Assembly (NCBI RefSeq): GCF_009805705.1
Contig: NZ_VSMB01000018.1
Location: 1-64,000, forward strand
Source: Ruania rhizosphaerae
GTDB taxonomy: Bacteria; Actinomycetota; Actinomycetes; Actinomycetales; Beutenbergiaceae
DNA length: 64,000 nt
Direction of reading: 5' to 3'
Shown: positions 15,902 through 25,994 of the stretch, one piece after another
Layout of the letters: every line of letters starts with the position of its first letter
How positions within the stretch are numbered: position 1 is the stretch's first letter
Program-made: the position numbers and the translations under genes
The notes under the pieces: generated by a model
The model's input: only the letters and a program-made list of their open reading frames with translations
Told to the model about the DNA's origin: nothing
The model's database searches: none

Positions 15902-16912
15902 CTACCGCACCACCTCCGACGCCGCCCCGCCAGTGTCCGCGCCCACTGCCGTCGCCAGCCGGCCGGCGATCACCCGGCAGGAGGCGACGAACTCAGGTGG
16001 GCCGAGGATGTGGAACTCGGTGTCCAACTCGAGCAGATAGCCGAGAAACGCGTCCGCATCGTCCCACCCCGCTCGCAGGATGCTCCACCTCCCCTGTTCA
16101 CCGTTCGGCGGTGCCGGATCGTCCTCGAGTTGACCGGCGGTCGGTGCCACCCGGCCGGCGAGCTCGGCCGGCGTGCCGCGCAGCCGCACGGTGATGTCGA
16201 ACCGATAGGGCGACCGGGTGATCGCTTCCTGCACGTACGCTGCGGCATCGGCTGCCGGGAGCGTTCGTGGCACGAACTTCCCACGCTCGGACGGTAAGGA
16301 GCGGACCCGGTCGATGCGGAAGGTTCGCCAGTCCTCGCGGGTACAGTCCCAGGCCACCAGATACCAGCGCTGCCCGGCATCCACCAGATGGTAGGGCTCC
16401 ACCACGCGCCGGGTCCGTGCACCGTCGGCGCGCTCGTACTCGAAGGACAACTGCCGGCGCGCACCGATGGCCGCCGAGATCTCGGTCAGGAAGGACGGAT
16501 CGACCGCGTCAGCCGCCGCACCGAGTCGGGTGACGGAGGACTTCAGCGATGCGAAACGGGTGCGTAGGCGCGCGGGCAGCACCTGCTCCAACTTCGCCAA
16601 CGCTCGCACCGAGCTCTCCGACACTCCCGAAACCGGGCTCGCCGCCACAGCGGACAAGCCCAACGCGACCGCGAGCGCCTCATCATCCTCGAGCAGCAGC
16701 GGGGGCAGACGGCCACCCGCACCCAGCTGGTACCCGCCTGCCACCCCGGCCGCTGCCCGGATCGGATAGCCCAACTCGCGAAGCTTGTCGATGTCGCGGC
16801 GCACCGTACGGTCGGTGACGCCGAGACGCGCGGCAAGCGCCGCACCGGTCCACTCACGGCGGATCTGCAGCAGCCCCAGCAGTTGCAGTAGTCGTGCGCT
16901 GGACGAGATCAC
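15902..16912 (-). CDS. YafY-type transcriptional regulator (HTH_11 plus WYL domain)
   Basis: A 336-residue regulator. The N-terminal winged helix is clear (LAARLGVTDRTVRRDIDKLRELG, residues about 27-49), and the WYL domain carries RWYLVAWDC at residues 182-190 with downstream Arg residues of the ligand site (FRIDRVRSL). WYL domains sense nucleic acid or nucleotide ligands in several studied proteins. The start ATG 16912 agrees with the family. No divergent gene can be supported upstream, so the target is unknown. Confidence 0.9.
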   Translation of the reverse strand: MISSSARLLQLLGLLQIRREWTGAALAARLGVTDRTVRRDIDKLRELGYPIRAAAGVAGGYQLGAGGRLPPLLLEDDEALAVALGLSAVAASPVSGVSESSVRALAKLEQVLPARLRTRFASLKSSVTRLGAAADAVDPSFLTEISAAIGARRQLSFEYERADGARTRRVVEPYHLVDAGQRWYLVAWDCTREDWRTFRIDRVRSLPSERGKFVPRTLPAADAAAYVQEAITRSPYRFDITVRLRGTPAELAGRVAPTAGQLEDDPAPPNGEQGRWSILRAGWDDADAFLGYLLELDTEFHILGPPEFVASCRVIAGRLATAVGADTGGAASEVVR

Positions 16913-17245
16913 ACCGCCATCGTAAATCCATGTCTAGGACCGAATCTGTCCTAGAAGCCCGGAACACTGGTCACATCAGGAAGATCCACCGGCGATGGGC
17001 AGGAAGACGATGACCGAGATGATGCGCCCGACCGGCATCCGAACAACTGCGGCAGCGTCGCGCACCCGGAGCATGCGTCGCAGTCGGCGACCTCACCTCA
17101 CCTCGATCTGGACCGTGCTGCTGCGGATCGGCCGGCGCCGCACCTGCCGTACCGCTGCCCGTCAACGCCTCGACGCTCTCGAGGACAGGACGCGAGACCT
17201 GGCCGCGAGAATCCGGGACGGCCTACCGCCCGGGTGAGCTGTGCA
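16913..17245. other. 333-base stretch without a supportable gene
   Basis: This gap between the WYL regulator and gltX shows no convincing coding region. An 80-codon plus-strand frame (16995-17237) is Arg/Thr-rich and has no ribosome binding site. A minus-strand frame encodes a short hydrophobic stretch near 17000. Neither resembles a known family. The first part presumably contains the WYL gene promoter. Confidence 0.4.
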
Positions 17246-18745
17246 TCACAACGTGCTGCGCAGCGCCCGCAACCGGGCGAGCGCGGACTCCTTGCCGAGG
17301 ATCTCGATCGACTCGAACAGCGGAGGTGAGACCCGCCGTCCGGTGATCGCCACCCGCAGCGGCGCGAAGGCGAAGCGCGGCTTGATACCCATCTCCTCCA
17401 CCAGCACGGCCTTGAGGGCCGCCTGCTGCGGCTCGGGCGTCAGGTCCTCCAGCCCTTCCAGTACCCGGATCGACCGGTCGAGCACCTCGGCCGCCTCGGG
17501 GCGCAACGCCGCCCGGGCATCCTCCTCAACCACCAGCGCATCGTCGGCCGCGAACAGGAAGCCCAGCATCCCGGGTGCCTCACCGAGCAGGGTCATGCGC
17601 TCCTGCACCAGCGGTGCGGCAACGGTCAGCAGCTGCTGGTGCTCCGCCGTCAACTCCTCGAACGTGGCCGCGGGAACCACGCCGGCCTCGTGCAGGTACG
17701 GCACCAGCCGGGCGCGGAAATCCTCGGCGGGGAGCAGCCGCAGGTGGGCGGCGTTGATCGCCTCGGCCTTCTTCTGGTCGAAGCGCGCCGGGTTCGGGTT
17801 CACGTCGGAGACATCGAAGGCGGCCAGCATCTCGGCCTGGGTGAAGATGTCGTTGTCCGGGGAGATGCTCCAGCCCAGCAGCGCCAGGTAGTTGAGCAGA
17901 CCCTCGGGGATGAAGCCGCGCTCGCGGTGCAGGAAGAGGTTCGACTCGGGGGCGCGCTTGGAGAGCTTCTTGTTCCCCTCCCCGGTGACCATCGGCAGGT
18001 GCCCGTAGCTGGGCACTCGCTCGGCGATCCCGAGCTCGGTCAGCGCCCGGTGCAGGGCGATCTGCCGCGGGGTGGAGGAGAGCAGGTCCTCCCCGCGCAG
18101 CACGTGCGTGATCCGCATCAGCGCGTCGTCGAGGGGGTTGGTGAGGGTGTACAGCGGCTGCCCGTTGCCACGCACGATCACGAAGTCGGGCACCGAGCCG
18201 GCGGCGAAGGTGACCTCGCCCCGCACCAGATCGGTGAAGGTGATGTCCTCGGCCGGCATCCGCAGACGCAACACCGGCGTGCGGCCCTCAGCAAGGAATG
18301 CCGCCTTCTGCTCCTTGGTCAGGTCGCGGTCATAGCCGTCGTACCCGAGCTTGGGGTCGCGCCCGGCGGCCCGGTGGCGGGCCTCGATCTCTTCCGGGGT
18401 GGAGAACGACTCGTACGCATGCCCGGAGGCGAGCAACTTGTCGGCGACATCGGCGTAGATCGCCGCGCGCTCGGACTGCCGGTACGGTCCGTCCGGCCCA
18501 CCGACCTCGACGCCCTCGTCCCAGTCCAGACCGAGCCAGTGCAGCGCGTCCAGGAGCTGGTCATAGCTCTCCTGGCTGTCCCGCGCGGCGTCGGTGTCCT
18601 CGATCCGGAACACGAACGTGCCGCCGTGGTGGCGAGCCTGTGCCCAGTTGAACAGGGCGGTCCGGATCAGCCCGACGTGCGGGGTTCCGGTGGGCGAGGG
18701 ACAGAAGCGGACGCGCACATCGGCGCCGGAAACGGGAGTCGTCAT
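17246..18745 (-). CDS. gltX: Glutamyl-tRNA synthetase
   Basis: A 499-residue class I aminoacyl-tRNA synthetase. The HIGH-type motif is [14 protein letters not shown] (His23-Val-Gly-Leu), and the KMSKS-type motif is KKLSKR (residues 259-264). The FRIEDTD segment is diagnostic for the Glu/Gln enzymes. It charges tRNA-Glu, encoded nearby, and in actinobacteria usually also mischarges tRNA-Gln for the GatCAB route. Start ATG 18745. In several actinobacteria gltX follows a fumarylacetoacetase-family gene; here such a gene occurs at 25182-25946 in the same direction, with a sugar system in between. Confidence 0.97.
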   Translation of the reverse strand: MTTPVSGADVRVRFCPSPTGTPHVGLIRTALFNWAQARHHGGTFVFRIEDTDAARDSQESYDQLLDALHWLGLDWDEGVEVGGPDGPYRQSERAAIYADVADKLLASGHAYESFSTPEEIEARHRAAGRDPKLGYDGYDRDLTKEQKAAFLAEGRTPVLRLRMPAEDITFTDLVRGEVTFAAGSVPDFVIVRGNGQPLYTLTNPLDDALMRITHVLRGEDLLSSTPRQIALHRALTELGIAERVPSYGHLPMVTGEGNKKLSKRAPESNLFLHRERGFIPEGLLNYLALLGWSISPDNDIFTQAEMLAAFDVSDVNPNPARFDQKKAEAINAAHLRLLPAEDFRARLVPYLHEAGVVPAATFEELTAEHQQLLTVAAPLVQERMTLLGEAPGMLGFLFAADDALVVEEDARAALRPEAAEVLDRSIRVLEGLEDLTPEPQQAALKAVLVEEMGIKPRFAFAPLRVAITGRRVSPPLFESIEILGKESALARLRALRSTL

Positions 18746-18758
18746 GATGGCTCCCAGC

Positions 18759-18965
18759 CTACTGGTGCGCGGCCACAGTCTTCCGTCCGGCCACGAACCA
18801 CAGGATCGGCCCCACGACCGGAGCCAGCACGATCAAGGCGAACCACGCCACCTGCACCAGGTCCCGCAGCCCCGGGTGGCGGACGGCACTCACCAGAGCC
18901 ACCACCATCAGTACCAGCGGCAGAACTATCACCAGTGTGAAGGTCACGTCGTAACTGACAGCCAT
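18759..18965 (-). CDS. Small membrane protein with phospholipase D-nuclease N-terminal domain
   Basis: A 68-residue protein with two hydrophobic segments joined by a short polar loop ([13 protein letters not shown]), followed by [13 protein letters not shown], the PLDc_N pattern. It is probably an inner-membrane protein; the family has no firm biochemical role. ATG 18965 is chosen because GGGGGACGT precedes it; an in-frame ATG at 18995 would add ten acidic residues. It stops 13 bases before gltX and could be co-transcribed with it. Confidence 0.8.
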   Translation of the reverse strand: MAVSYDVTFTLVIVLPLVLMVVALVSAVRHPGLRDLVQVAWFALIVLAPVVGPILWFVAGRKTVAAHQ

Positions 18966-19040
18966 ACGTCCCCCATCCTCGTCCGTCTCACCCACCGTAA
19001 CCAGACCCCGCCAAGCCCGGCAACGCTCAGGTCCGTCGAA

Positions 19041-20060
19041 TCAGTGCGCTCCCACAGCGCCCCGCGCCCGCTCCATCACCTCCGCGATCGTCACGACCCG
19101 ACGCTCCGCGGACGACCTCACCGCCGCCTCGACCATGGCGATGCTGAGGACATTGCGGTGCCCCGCCGTCGCCGGCTCGGTCCCCGTGCGCACACAGGTG
19201 ACGAACTCGGCCAGCGACCCGGCGATCTCCTCGGGCACCTCCCGCTCGGGAACAGGCAGCGACGCACCATCCGGGGCGTACGCCGTCGGGGCGTGGTCAC
19301 CATCCCAGTGCACTCCCCCGCCGGCTGCCCCGAGGTTCCACACCCCGTTCCAGGACGTCTCCGGGTGAGGCCCGCACCAGGTGCCGGTGTAGGAGAAGGA
19401 GGCTCCGCCGTCGAAGGTGAACATGGCCGTGGCCACGGCGTTGCCGGCAAACCAGGACCAGCTCGGGTTGGACGATTCGCAGTAGACGCTCACAGGGTCG
19501 GCGCTCATCAGGTCACGCGCGAGATCGAACTGGTGGATCGCCATATCCACGATCAGCGGCTCGGCCATCTCCTCACGGAACCCGCCGAACCGAGGCGCCC
19601 GGGCGAACTCACACCGCACCGTCTCCACCTGCCCGAGGGTTCCCAGCACCTCCCGCAACGAGGCCAGGTGGCGGTAGTAGCGCCGCGACTGAGAGATCAT
19701 CAGCAGCTGCCCGGCACGCTCGGCCGCGTCGATCATCGGCAGGCACCCGGCCACCGACTCCGCCATCGGCTTCTCGCACAGCACCGGCAACCCGAGCCCG
19801 AGGGCCTCGAGGTTCACCGGCAGGTGCGCGGCAGGCACCGTCACATTCACGACGGCGTCCGGCGCCTGGGCAGCAGCCAGTTCCGTCAGGGAGGTGCTCA
19901 CCGGGGCGTCAAGGTCCGTGGCACGTAGCGCGGCGGCAGCGGCTTCGGTGTCCAGGTCCACGAGTCCGACCAGCTGGACATCTGGGTTCGCGGCGATCGT
20001 GTGCAGCCACGCGCGGCCCATGCTGCCCGCGCCGACCTGAATGAGGCGCAGGGCCTTCAC
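19041..20060 (-). CDS. Gfo/Idh/MocA-family NAD(P)-dependent oxidoreductase
   Basis: A 339-residue oxidoreductase. The Rossmann fold starts with [10 protein letters not shown] (Gly10, Gly12, Gly15), and the family signature LCEKPMAES carries the catalytic Lys. The C-terminal substrate domain includes [13 protein letters not shown]. It probably oxidises or dehydrogenates a sugar, cyclitol or derivative imported by the transporter encoded upstream. The start overlaps the ThuA-like gene's stop by four bases, and it ends the operon. Confidence 0.9.
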   Translation of the reverse strand: MKALRLIQVGAGSMGRAWLHTIAANPDVQLVGLVDLDTEAAAAALRATDLDAPVSTSLTELAAAQAPDAVVNVTVPAAHLPVNLEALGLGLPVLCEKPMAESVAGCLPMIDAAERAGQLLMISQSRRYYRHLASLREVLGTLGQVETVRCEFARAPRFGGFREEMAEPLIVDMAIHQFDLARDLMSADPVSVYCESSNPSWSWFAGNAVATAMFTFDGGASFSYTGTWCGPHPETSWNGVWNLGAAGGGVHWDGDHAPTAYAPDGASLPVPEREVPEEIAGSLAEFVTCVRTGTEPATAGHRNVLSIAMVEAAVRSSAERRVVTIAEVMERARGAVGAH

Positions 20061-20836
20061 TCGGCCTCCTTGATGGCACCCGTGTACCCGTGGCCGGTGA
20101 AGAACTCGCCGGACTCGTAGCGCAGCAAGGTAGGCGTGGTGCGCTCCGGCCGCACCGTGCGGGCCCAGGCGACGCCGTTCGCGATCACCTTGCGGACGTG
20201 CTCGTGGTGGTAGACGGGGAAGTCCTGATCACCCGGGGAGAAGAAGAAGATCTTGCCGTGGCCGCGCTTGAAGGTGCAGCCGGAACGGAACACCTCTCCC
20301 CCGGTGAAGGAGGAGATGAAGATCAGCTCGTCCGGCGCCGGGATGTCGAAGAACTCCCCGTACATCTCCTGCTGATCGATGATGATCGGGTTGGGCACGC
20401 CCTGGGCGATCGGGTGGGTGGGGTCGACGGTCCAGACGAGCTCGCGGTCCTCCTCGCTGCGCCAGCGCAGCGTGCAGCTGGTGCCCATCAGCTTGCCGAA
20501 GATCTTCGACCAGTGGCCCGAGTGGAGCACCAGCAGCCCCATCCCGTCGAGCACATGCCGGTGCACCCGCTCCACGACGTCGTCACGCACCTCCCCGTGG
20601 GCGGCGTGCCCCCACCAGACCAGGACGTCGGTGGCGGCCAGGACCTCCTCGGTGAGACCGTGCTCGGGGTCGTCGAGAGTCACCGTGGAGACCTGCGCCG
20701 CAGGCAGGTTCTCCCGGATCCCTGCAGCGATGGCCCCGTGCATACCGTCCGGGTAGATCTCCGCCACGTGCGGCTCGATCTGCTCATGCCGGTTCTCGCC
20801 CCAGACGAGGACGTTGAGGGACTGCGCGTCGGTCAT
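20057..20836 (-). CDS. ThuA-like domain protein
   Basis: A 259-residue ThuA-like protein (glutamine-amidotransferase-like fold), related to the trehalose-utilisation protein ThuA. Typical stretches are [11 protein letters not shown] at the start, [26 protein letters not shown] and [15 protein letters not shown]. ThuA works with ThuB, an oxidoreductase of the Gfo/Idh/MocA family, in 3-keto-disaccharide formation in rhizobia, which matches the adjacent oxidoreductase. ATG 20836 is preceded by GAAGGAAA; an in-frame ATG at 20866 overlaps the permease stop. Ketosugar metabolism is an inference. Confidence 0.88.
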   Translation of the reverse strand: MTDAQSLNVLVWGENRHEQIEPHVAEIYPDGMHGAIAAGIRENLPAAQVSTVTLDDPEHGLTEEVLAATDVLVWWGHAAHGEVRDDVVERVHRHVLDGMGLLVLHSGHWSKIFGKLMGTSCTLRWRSEEDRELVWTVDPTHPIAQGVPNPIIIDQQEMYGEFFDIPAPDELIFISSFTGGEVFRSGCTFKRGHGKIFFFSPGDQDFPVYHHEHVRKVIANGVAWARTVRPERTTPTLLRYESGEFFTGHGYTGAIKEAE

Positions 20837-20862
20837 GGTTGTGTTTCCTTCGGTAGTAGTTC

Positions 20863-21723
20863 TCATTTGACCGCACCGCCGGTGGCTCCGGCGGCGATGT
20901 ACTTCTGGGCAGCCACGAGCAGCACGATGGCCGGAGTGGCCGAGAGCACCGCCGTGGCCATCACGGCACCCCAGTTCTGCACCTGCGTGCCCAGGTACTG
21001 ATAGATGCCGAGCGTCACGGGCCGGATCTCGTCGGTGGTGGTGAGGGTGAGCGCGAACAGGAAGTCACTCCAGGCGAACAGGAACGTGAACAGCCCGGCG
21101 GTGATGATCGCGTTACGGCTCACGGGAACCACGATCCACAGGAACGATCGCACCAGCCCTGCACCGTCCACCCGGGCAGCCTCGATGATCGCCGACGGTA
21201 CTCCCAGCATGAACGAACGCATGATCAGAATCGCGAACGGGATCGCACTGGTGGAGTTGGCGAGGATCAGCCCGGGGATCGAGTTCAGCAGGCCCATACC
21301 TTCATACGCGCTGTAGAGCGCGTTGGCGATCACGATGCCCGGGATCATCTGCGAGACCAGGATCGCCAGCAACGCCACGCCCACCCACCGGAAGCGGAAC
21401 TGCGCCAGGGCGAAGGATGCCGGCGCGGCCAGCGCCAGACTGAAGACCACGGTGCCGAGCGCGATGATGAGGCTCGTCACCAAGTTGGCGCCCTGCTCGC
21501 TGATGGCGCGGACGTAGTTGTCGAAGCTGGGCTGCAGCGGGATCAGATCCGCGTTGAGAGTGTTGCCCGAGGGCTGCAGCGAAGCGTTGACCATCCAGTA
21601 CACCGGGAACAGCATCACCGCCAGGATGAGCACCCCGGCCGCGGTCAGCAGCACCTTGCGCAGGTCGATGTCGTCACCGGTGCGGCGGTTCAGTTCCGCC
21701 GGAGCGGAGGTCGTGGTTGTCAT
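20863..21723 (-). CDS. ABC sugar permease, MalG type
   Basis: A 286-residue permease with six predicted membrane segments; the first (about 27-48) follows a short polar N-terminus. The EAA loop reads [21 protein letters not shown]. It forms the transmembrane channel with the permease encoded immediately upstream, ten bases away. The ThuA-like gene follows 26 bases after its stop. Confidence 0.93.
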   Translation of the reverse strand: MTTTTSAPAELNRRTGDDIDLRKVLLTAAGVLILAVMLFPVYWMVNASLQPSGNTLNADLIPLQPSFDNYVRAISEQGANLVTSLIIALGTVVFSLALAAPASFALAQFRFRWVGVALLAILVSQMIPGIVIANALYSAYEGMGLLNSIPGLILANSTSAIPFAILIMRSFMLGVPSAIIEAARVDGAGLVRSFLWIVVPVSRNAIITAGLFTFLFAWSDFLFALTLTTTDEIRPVTLGIYQYLGTQVQNWGAVMATAVLSATPAIVLLVAAQKYIAAGATGGAVK

Positions 21724-21733
21724 GCCTGCCTCC

Positions 21734-22681
21734 TCACTCGTCCGCCGCGTGGCGCCCGCGGCGCAGGTACACCACGGCGAACGCCATCGAGATCACGATC
21801 AGGATGTTGCTGAGCGCGGCCCCATGGCCGAACTCGAAGTCCACGAAGGACCGTTGGTAGGACTGGGTGGCCAGCGTCTGGGTGGCGTTCGCCGGTCCCC
21901 CGCCGGTCAGGCCGAGGATGATGTCGAGGACCTTCAGCGTGTAGACCACACCGAGGATCAGCACCACCGAGACCACCGGTCGCAGGCTGGGCCACGTGAT
22001 GTACCGGAAGGCCTTCCAGTGCGTGGCCCCATCGAGGGACCCGGCCTCGTAGAGCTCATCGGGGATCGCCTGAAGGCCGCTGTAGAGAAGGGTGGTGTTG
22101 AACGGGATCCCGATCCAGATGTTCACACCGATCACGGCGATCAGCGCGATCGAGGGCGAGACGAGCCAGCCGATCGGTTCCACGCCGAACACCCCGAGGA
22201 ACCGGTTGAGGATCCCGGAGTCCTGTTCGAGGATCGCACGCCACGTTGCTGAAGAGACGATCAGCGGCAACAACCACGGCAGGAGCAACAACCCGCGCAA
22301 CGTCGCCGAGAGCGGGAAGTGCTGCTTGAAGAACAGCGCCAGCGCCAGGCCGATGACGAACTGGAACAGGATCGAGCCGGCGGTGAACAGGCCGGTGTTG
22401 AGCATGGCCTGCCCGAAGATTGGGTCGGTGACCACATCCACGTAGTTGGCCAGTCCCACCCAGGGCGCTTCCCCGGTGAAGAAGGTCTGCAGGCTGTAGT
22501 CCTGCAGGCTCATGGTCAGGTTCTTCACCACCGGGTAGCCGAACAGCAGCGCCATGGCGATACCCGCGGGAAGCACGAAGAGGATCTTCGCGATGTCGTC
22601 CCCGCGGAGTTTGCGGCGCCTGCGGGGCGGGGCAGGCGATGCCTGCCCCGCCCGCGCCGGAGCGTGCGTGAGGGAGCTCAT
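21734..22681 (-). CDS. ABC sugar permease, MalF type
   Basis: A 315-residue permease of the CUT1 family. A basic and Pro-rich N-terminal tail (residues 1-30) precedes six membrane segments. The EAA loop appears as YEAGSLDGATHWKAFRYITWP. The gene starts ten bases after the binding-protein stop and is followed by the second permease. No ATPase gene is nearby, so a shared multi-sugar ATPase is expected. Confidence 0.93.
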   Translation of the reverse strand: MSSLTHAPARAGQASPAPPRRRRKLRGDDIAKILFVLPAGIAMALLFGYPVVKNLTMSLQDYSLQTFFTGEAPWVGLANYVDVVTDPIFGQAMLNTGLFTAGSILFQFVIGLALALFFKQHFPLSATLRGLLLLPWLLPLIVSSATWRAILEQDSGILNRFLGVFGVEPIGWLVSPSIALIAVIGVNIWIGIPFNTTLLYSGLQAIPDELYEAGSLDGATHWKAFRYITWPSLRPVVSVVLILGVVYTLKVLDIILGLTGGGPANATQTLATQSYQRSFVDFEFGHGAALSNILIVISMAFAVVYLRRGRHAADE

Positions 22682-22691
22682 GGCGTCAACT

Positions 22692-23912
22692 TCAACGTGC
22701 GGAGGCCTGCGCGAAGGCCTCGTCGGCGCTCGTCTGTCCGGTCAACGCCAGCTGGATCGCCTCGTAGATGACGGTCGCGGCGTCCGGCCACTCCGGCCCC
22801 AGCTGCGCGGTGCGAGAGCGGGCGTTGGCTACCTGCTCGGCGAACGCCGCCATCTCCGGGCGCTCGGCGAGGAAGTCCTCGGTGAGGTCGGTCCGGGTGG
22901 GGATCGTGTAACGCGAGACAGCCCAGTCGAGCTGCTGTTCCGGCGTGTTCAGGCACTCGACGAAGTCCACGGCTACCGCCTGGCTGGCCTCGTCCCCAGT
23001 GACCGGGACGGTCCAGGCCTCCCCTCCGAATGGTGCGACCGGCGTCTGGCTCGCGTCGTTGACCGGGAACTGCACGACGTCCCAGTTCACATCCGGGATC
23101 TCATTCATCGCCGGGATGTTCCACGGGCCGTTCACCATCATCGCGGCGCGACCGGCCATGAACTGGTCCTTCGCATCCCCCTGGGACCAGTTGATCACGC
23201 TCTCCGACGCTGAGCCGGACTCCACCAGATCGACCCACAGCTGCAGCGCCTCGGCCACCTCGGGGCTGGTCAGATCGGTCTCGTCGCCACCGTTGGTCCA
23301 CATCGGTGGGAGGAACTGCCAGGTGCCCTCATAGGTGTTGATCGCACTGAAGGAGATTCCGTACTGGTCGCCTTCGGTGAGGGTGGCAGCGGCTTCGCGC
23401 AGCTCGTCCCAGGTGGTCGGCGGTTCGACACCTGCTTCGGCCAGGATGTCGGTGTTGTAGAACAGGGCCAGGGTGTTGGCCACCGGCTGCAGCCCGTAGA
23501 CATGCCCGTCATAGGTCGAGGCGTCGATCACGCCCTGTGCGAATCCTTCGGTGGAGACCCCGTGCTCGTCGAGCGGGAGGAGTGCCCCCGTCTCCGCGAT
23601 CAGCTGCACTTCTGGGTTGTCGAGCATGAGCACATCGGGCAGCGTCTGTGAGGACGCCTGCTGCAGGACCGTCTGGATGAGATCACCACCGGGCACGGTT
23701 TCCCGCTCGAGGGTGATCCCGAGTTCCTCCGCACAACTGTCGAGGCCCGCCTGGATGAGCGAGTTGTCCGGGTCGTTGTTGTAGTAGTCCAGCACGGAGA
23801 GGCTGCTCACCTCGCCCGTGTCCGCATCAGCGCCGTCACCGCCACCCGAGCAGGCGGCCAGAACCAGTGCGGCACTCATTCCCCCGGCCGCCATCACCAT
23901 GTATCGCTTCAC
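22692..23912 (-). CDS. ABC transporter sugar-binding lipoprotein
   Basis: A 406-residue extracellular binding protein. The signal peptide ends in lipobox LAAC with Cys21 followed by SGGGDGADAD. The body has the MalE-like layout (VPGGDLIQTVLQQASS, DVLMLDNPEV, PPTTWDELREAA, GPWNIPAM). The start is GTG 23912 with AAGGGAG upstream. It is the first gene of the minus-strand operon and is divergent from the LacI regulator, with a TTAAGCGCTTAA palindrome between them. Ligand unknown; a disaccharide or cyclitol is plausible from the ThuA and oxidoreductase neighbours. Confidence 0.93.
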   Translation of the reverse strand: MKRYMVMAAGGMSAALVLAACSGGGDGADADTGEVSSLSVLDYYNNDPDNSLIQAGLDSCAEELGITLERETVPGGDLIQTVLQQASSQTLPDVLMLDNPEVQLIAETGALLPLDEHGVSTEGFAQGVIDASTYDGHVYGLQPVANTLALFYNTDILAEAGVEPPTTWDELREAAATLTEGDQYGISFSAINTYEGTWQFLPPMWTNGGDETDLTSPEVAEALQLWVDLVESGSASESVINWSQGDAKDQFMAGRAAMMVNGPWNIPAMNEIPDVNWDVVQFPVNDASQTPVAPFGGEAWTVPVTGDEASQAVAVDFVECLNTPEQQLDWAVSRYTIPTRTDLTEDFLAERPEMAAFAEQVANARSRTAQLGPEWPDAATVIYEAIQLALTGQTSADEAFAQASAR

Positions 23913-23990
23913 GATCAGCTCCCTTGCTGTTGTCGTTGGTCATCTCGATTGGCGCTGGGCCGACGAACGTCCGTGTCGACGAATCGTCGG

Positions 23991-24002
23991 TTAAGCGCTT
24001 AA
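23991..24002. promoter_or_regulatory. LacI-type operator in the divergent intergenic region
   Basis: TTAAGCGCTTAA is a perfect 12-bp palindrome with the central CG typical of LacI/GalR operators. It lies 79 bases upstream of the binding-protein start and 83 bases upstream of the LacI start. A second palindrome, GAGCGTACGCTC (24023-24034), lies nearer the regulator but has a TA centre, and CCGACGA/TCGTCGG arms lie at 23960 and 23984. Confidence 0.65.
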
Positions 24003-24084
24003 ATGACGTGATGACGATTGTGGAGCGTACGCTCGGGCGCTGTCAAGCAGTTCCCGCGAACCGTCGAACGGAAGCGAGGCCACC

Positions 24085-25098
24085 GTGGTCACGATGAAGG
24101 ATGTCGCCGACCACGCCGGCGTCTCGATCGCCACGGTCTCCTTCGTGGTCAACGGCACCAAGCCCGTCACACCGGCCACCCGGGAACGCATCGAGAGCTC
24201 GATGGCCGAGCTGGGATACCGCCGCAATGCGGTCGCTCGGGCGCTGGCGAGCCGTCGCACCCGGATCCTGGCCCTCGCCTACCCGGTACTCGAACGGCCA
24301 CTGAGCACGGCATCGGTCGAGTTCTTCACCAGTGCCGCGGCCGCGGCCAGCGTGCGGGGCTACCACCTGGTGATCTGGCCGGTCAGCAACGACGGACGCG
24401 AACTCGCCGAGTTGGTCGGACAACGGCTCGTGGACGGGGTGCTCCTGATGGAGGTTCAGCTCGACGATCCACGCGTGGCAGTGCTGGAAAGCTCCGGCAC
24501 TCCGTTCGCACTGATCGGGCGCACCCGAGACATCACCGGCATCTGCCACGTCGACATCGATTTCGAGGCGACACTCCACCAAGCGATCGACCACCTGACC
24601 GGCCTCGGCCACCGTCGTCTTGCGCTCGTACTCGGCGGCAAGGGTGAACGCGGCTACCGGACCTACGGACCCTTCGTACGCACGGCGGCGGCATTCGAGC
24701 AAGCCCGGATCGAACGCGACATCGACGGCCGCACGGTCGAGGTCACCTGGTCCGACGATCCCGAGTCACTGGCTCGCCAGGTGTTCGGCGAAGAGGACGC
24801 CGGCGGCCCCACCGCGGCGCTGGTACTGAACGACCACACCGCCCTGCGCTTGGTCACCGGCGCCCGCCGGACCGGTCGACGAGTCCCCGGCGACGTCTCG
24901 ATCCTCGGCTTGTCCGCTGCGCCCGAGACGGGAACGCTGAGCGACCCCCCACTCACCTTGATGCGAACTCCCGGCCCCGAACTCGGCCATCTGGGCGCCG
25001 AGGCACTCATCCGCATGCTGGAGGCTGAGGACCCCCTGCCACCCCGGCTGGTGCCGTGCACGTTCGAGCCGGGCCAGTCCACCGGACCGCGCCCGTAG
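24085..25098 (+). CDS. LacI-family transcriptional regulator
   Basis: A 337-residue repressor. The HTH is MKDVADHAGVSIATVSFVVNG followed by hinge helix RRNAVARALASRRT, then a periplasmic-binding-like effector domain with VPGDVSILGLS near the end. Starts at GTG 24085 or ATG 24094 are both possible, with only a weak GAGG ahead. It is divergent from the ABC/ThuA operon and probably represses it through TTAAGCGCTTAA until the sugar or a derivative binds. Confidence 0.93.
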   Translation: MVTMKDVADHAGVSIATVSFVVNGTKPVTPATRERIESSMAELGYRRNAVARALASRRTRILALAYPVLERPLSTASVEFFTSAAAAASVRGYHLVIWPVSNDGRELAELVGQRLVDGVLLMEVQLDDPRVAVLESSGTPFALIGRTRDITGICHVDIDFEATLHQAIDHLTGLGHRRLALVLGGKGERGYRTYGPFVRTAAAFEQARIERDIDGRTVEVTWSDDPESLARQVFGEEDAGGPTAALVLNDHTALRLVTGARRTGRRVPGDVSILGLSAAPETGTLSDPPLTLMRTPGPELGHLGAEALIRMLEAEDPLPPRLVPCTFEPGQSTGPRP

Positions 25099-25181
25099 AC
25101 CCCTGCAGCTCAGACGCCACTTGTGGTGTCGTCGCGACGCGTGCAGTACGTCGTCAGAACACCACAGCCGCCCCTACGGCC

Positions 25182-25946
25182 TCAGCGCCGCAGTACCGGA
25201 TTCCCGAGTGTCCCGATCCCTTCGATCTCCACCTCCACCCGCTGGCCAGCCTCGATCGGCCCGACTCCGGCCGGAGTCCCGGTCAGCAGGACGTCGCCGG
25301 GCAGCAGCGTGAAGATGCTCGAGGCGTATGCGACCAGGTCCGCCACCGAGCGGATCATCTGGGAGGTGCGCCCGTCCTGACGCATCTCACCGTCGACGCT
25401 GGCGCTGATCCGCAGGTCGGCCGGGTCGAGGTCGGTCACCAGGGAGGGGCCCAGCGGGCAGGAAGTGTCGAACATCTTCCCGCGCGTCCACGTCTTGTCC
25501 TCTTTCTGCACATCCCGGGCAGTGACGTCGTTGGCGGCGGTGTAGCCGAGGATGACCTGCCCGGCCTGCTCGGCCGAGATGTCCTTGCAGATACGCGAGA
25601 TCACCACGGCGAGCTCGGCCTCGTGGTGCACCTCCTGCGACCACGAGGGCAGCACGATCGGGTCGTCGGGACCGACCACCGTGGTGTTGGGCTTGATGAA
25701 CAGCAGCGGCAGCTCGGGCACCTCGTTGCCCAGCTCGGCGGCGTGCTCGGCGTAGTTGCGCCCCACGCAGACCACCTTCGAGCGCGGGATCACCGGTGCC
25801 AGCAATCTGACCGAGTCCACCGGCACCCGCTGCCCCGTCGGTGTGGGCGGGGTGTAGAGCGGGTCTCCGGTGAGCACCACCAGGTCCTCACCGTCGAGCA
25901 CGCCGTACCGGGGGTCCTCACCTGTGGTGAATCGCGCGATCTTCAT
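25182..25946 (-). CDS. Fumarylacetoacetate hydrolase-family protein
   Basis: A 254-residue FAH-fold protein. The N-terminal cap is followed by the catalytic region VVCVGRNYAEHAAELG, the metal-binding EVHHEAELAVVI and GDVLLTGTPAGVG. Related enzymes hydrolyse, decarboxylate or isomerise acyl-pyruvates and 2-oxo acids. Length and motifs suggest the YcgM/fumarylpyruvate-hydrolase branch rather than true FAH. The start is ATG 25946. In other actinobacteria a gene of this family lies directly upstream of gltX; here the two are separated by more than 6 kb. Confidence 0.92.
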   Translation of the reverse strand: MKIARFTTGEDPRYGVLDGEDLVVLTGDPLYTPPTPTGQRVPVDSVRLLAPVIPRSKVVCVGRNYAEHAAELGNEVPELPLLFIKPNTTVVGPDDPIVLPSWSQEVHHEAELAVVISRICKDISAEQAGQVILGYTAANDVTARDVQKEDKTWTRGKMFDTSCPLGPSLVTDLDPADLRISASVDGEMRQDGRTSQMIRSVADLVAYASSIFTLLPGDVLLTGTPAGVGPIEAGQRVEVEIEGIGTLGNPVLRR

Positions 25947-25994
25947 ACCTCAGAGCCTACGGCCAGTATGGTGCGGAGACTGAAGGAGGTGCGG

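Noticed and set aside
16995-17237. 80-codon plus-strand frame upstream of the WYL regulator
   Set aside because: No ribosome binding site, an Arg/Thr-rich composition typical of shadow frames and no recognisable family.
25056-25994. Long N-terminal extension of the LacI gene at 25995
   Set aside because: It runs antisense through the FAH-family gene and shows no domain; the HTH starts just after GTG 25995.
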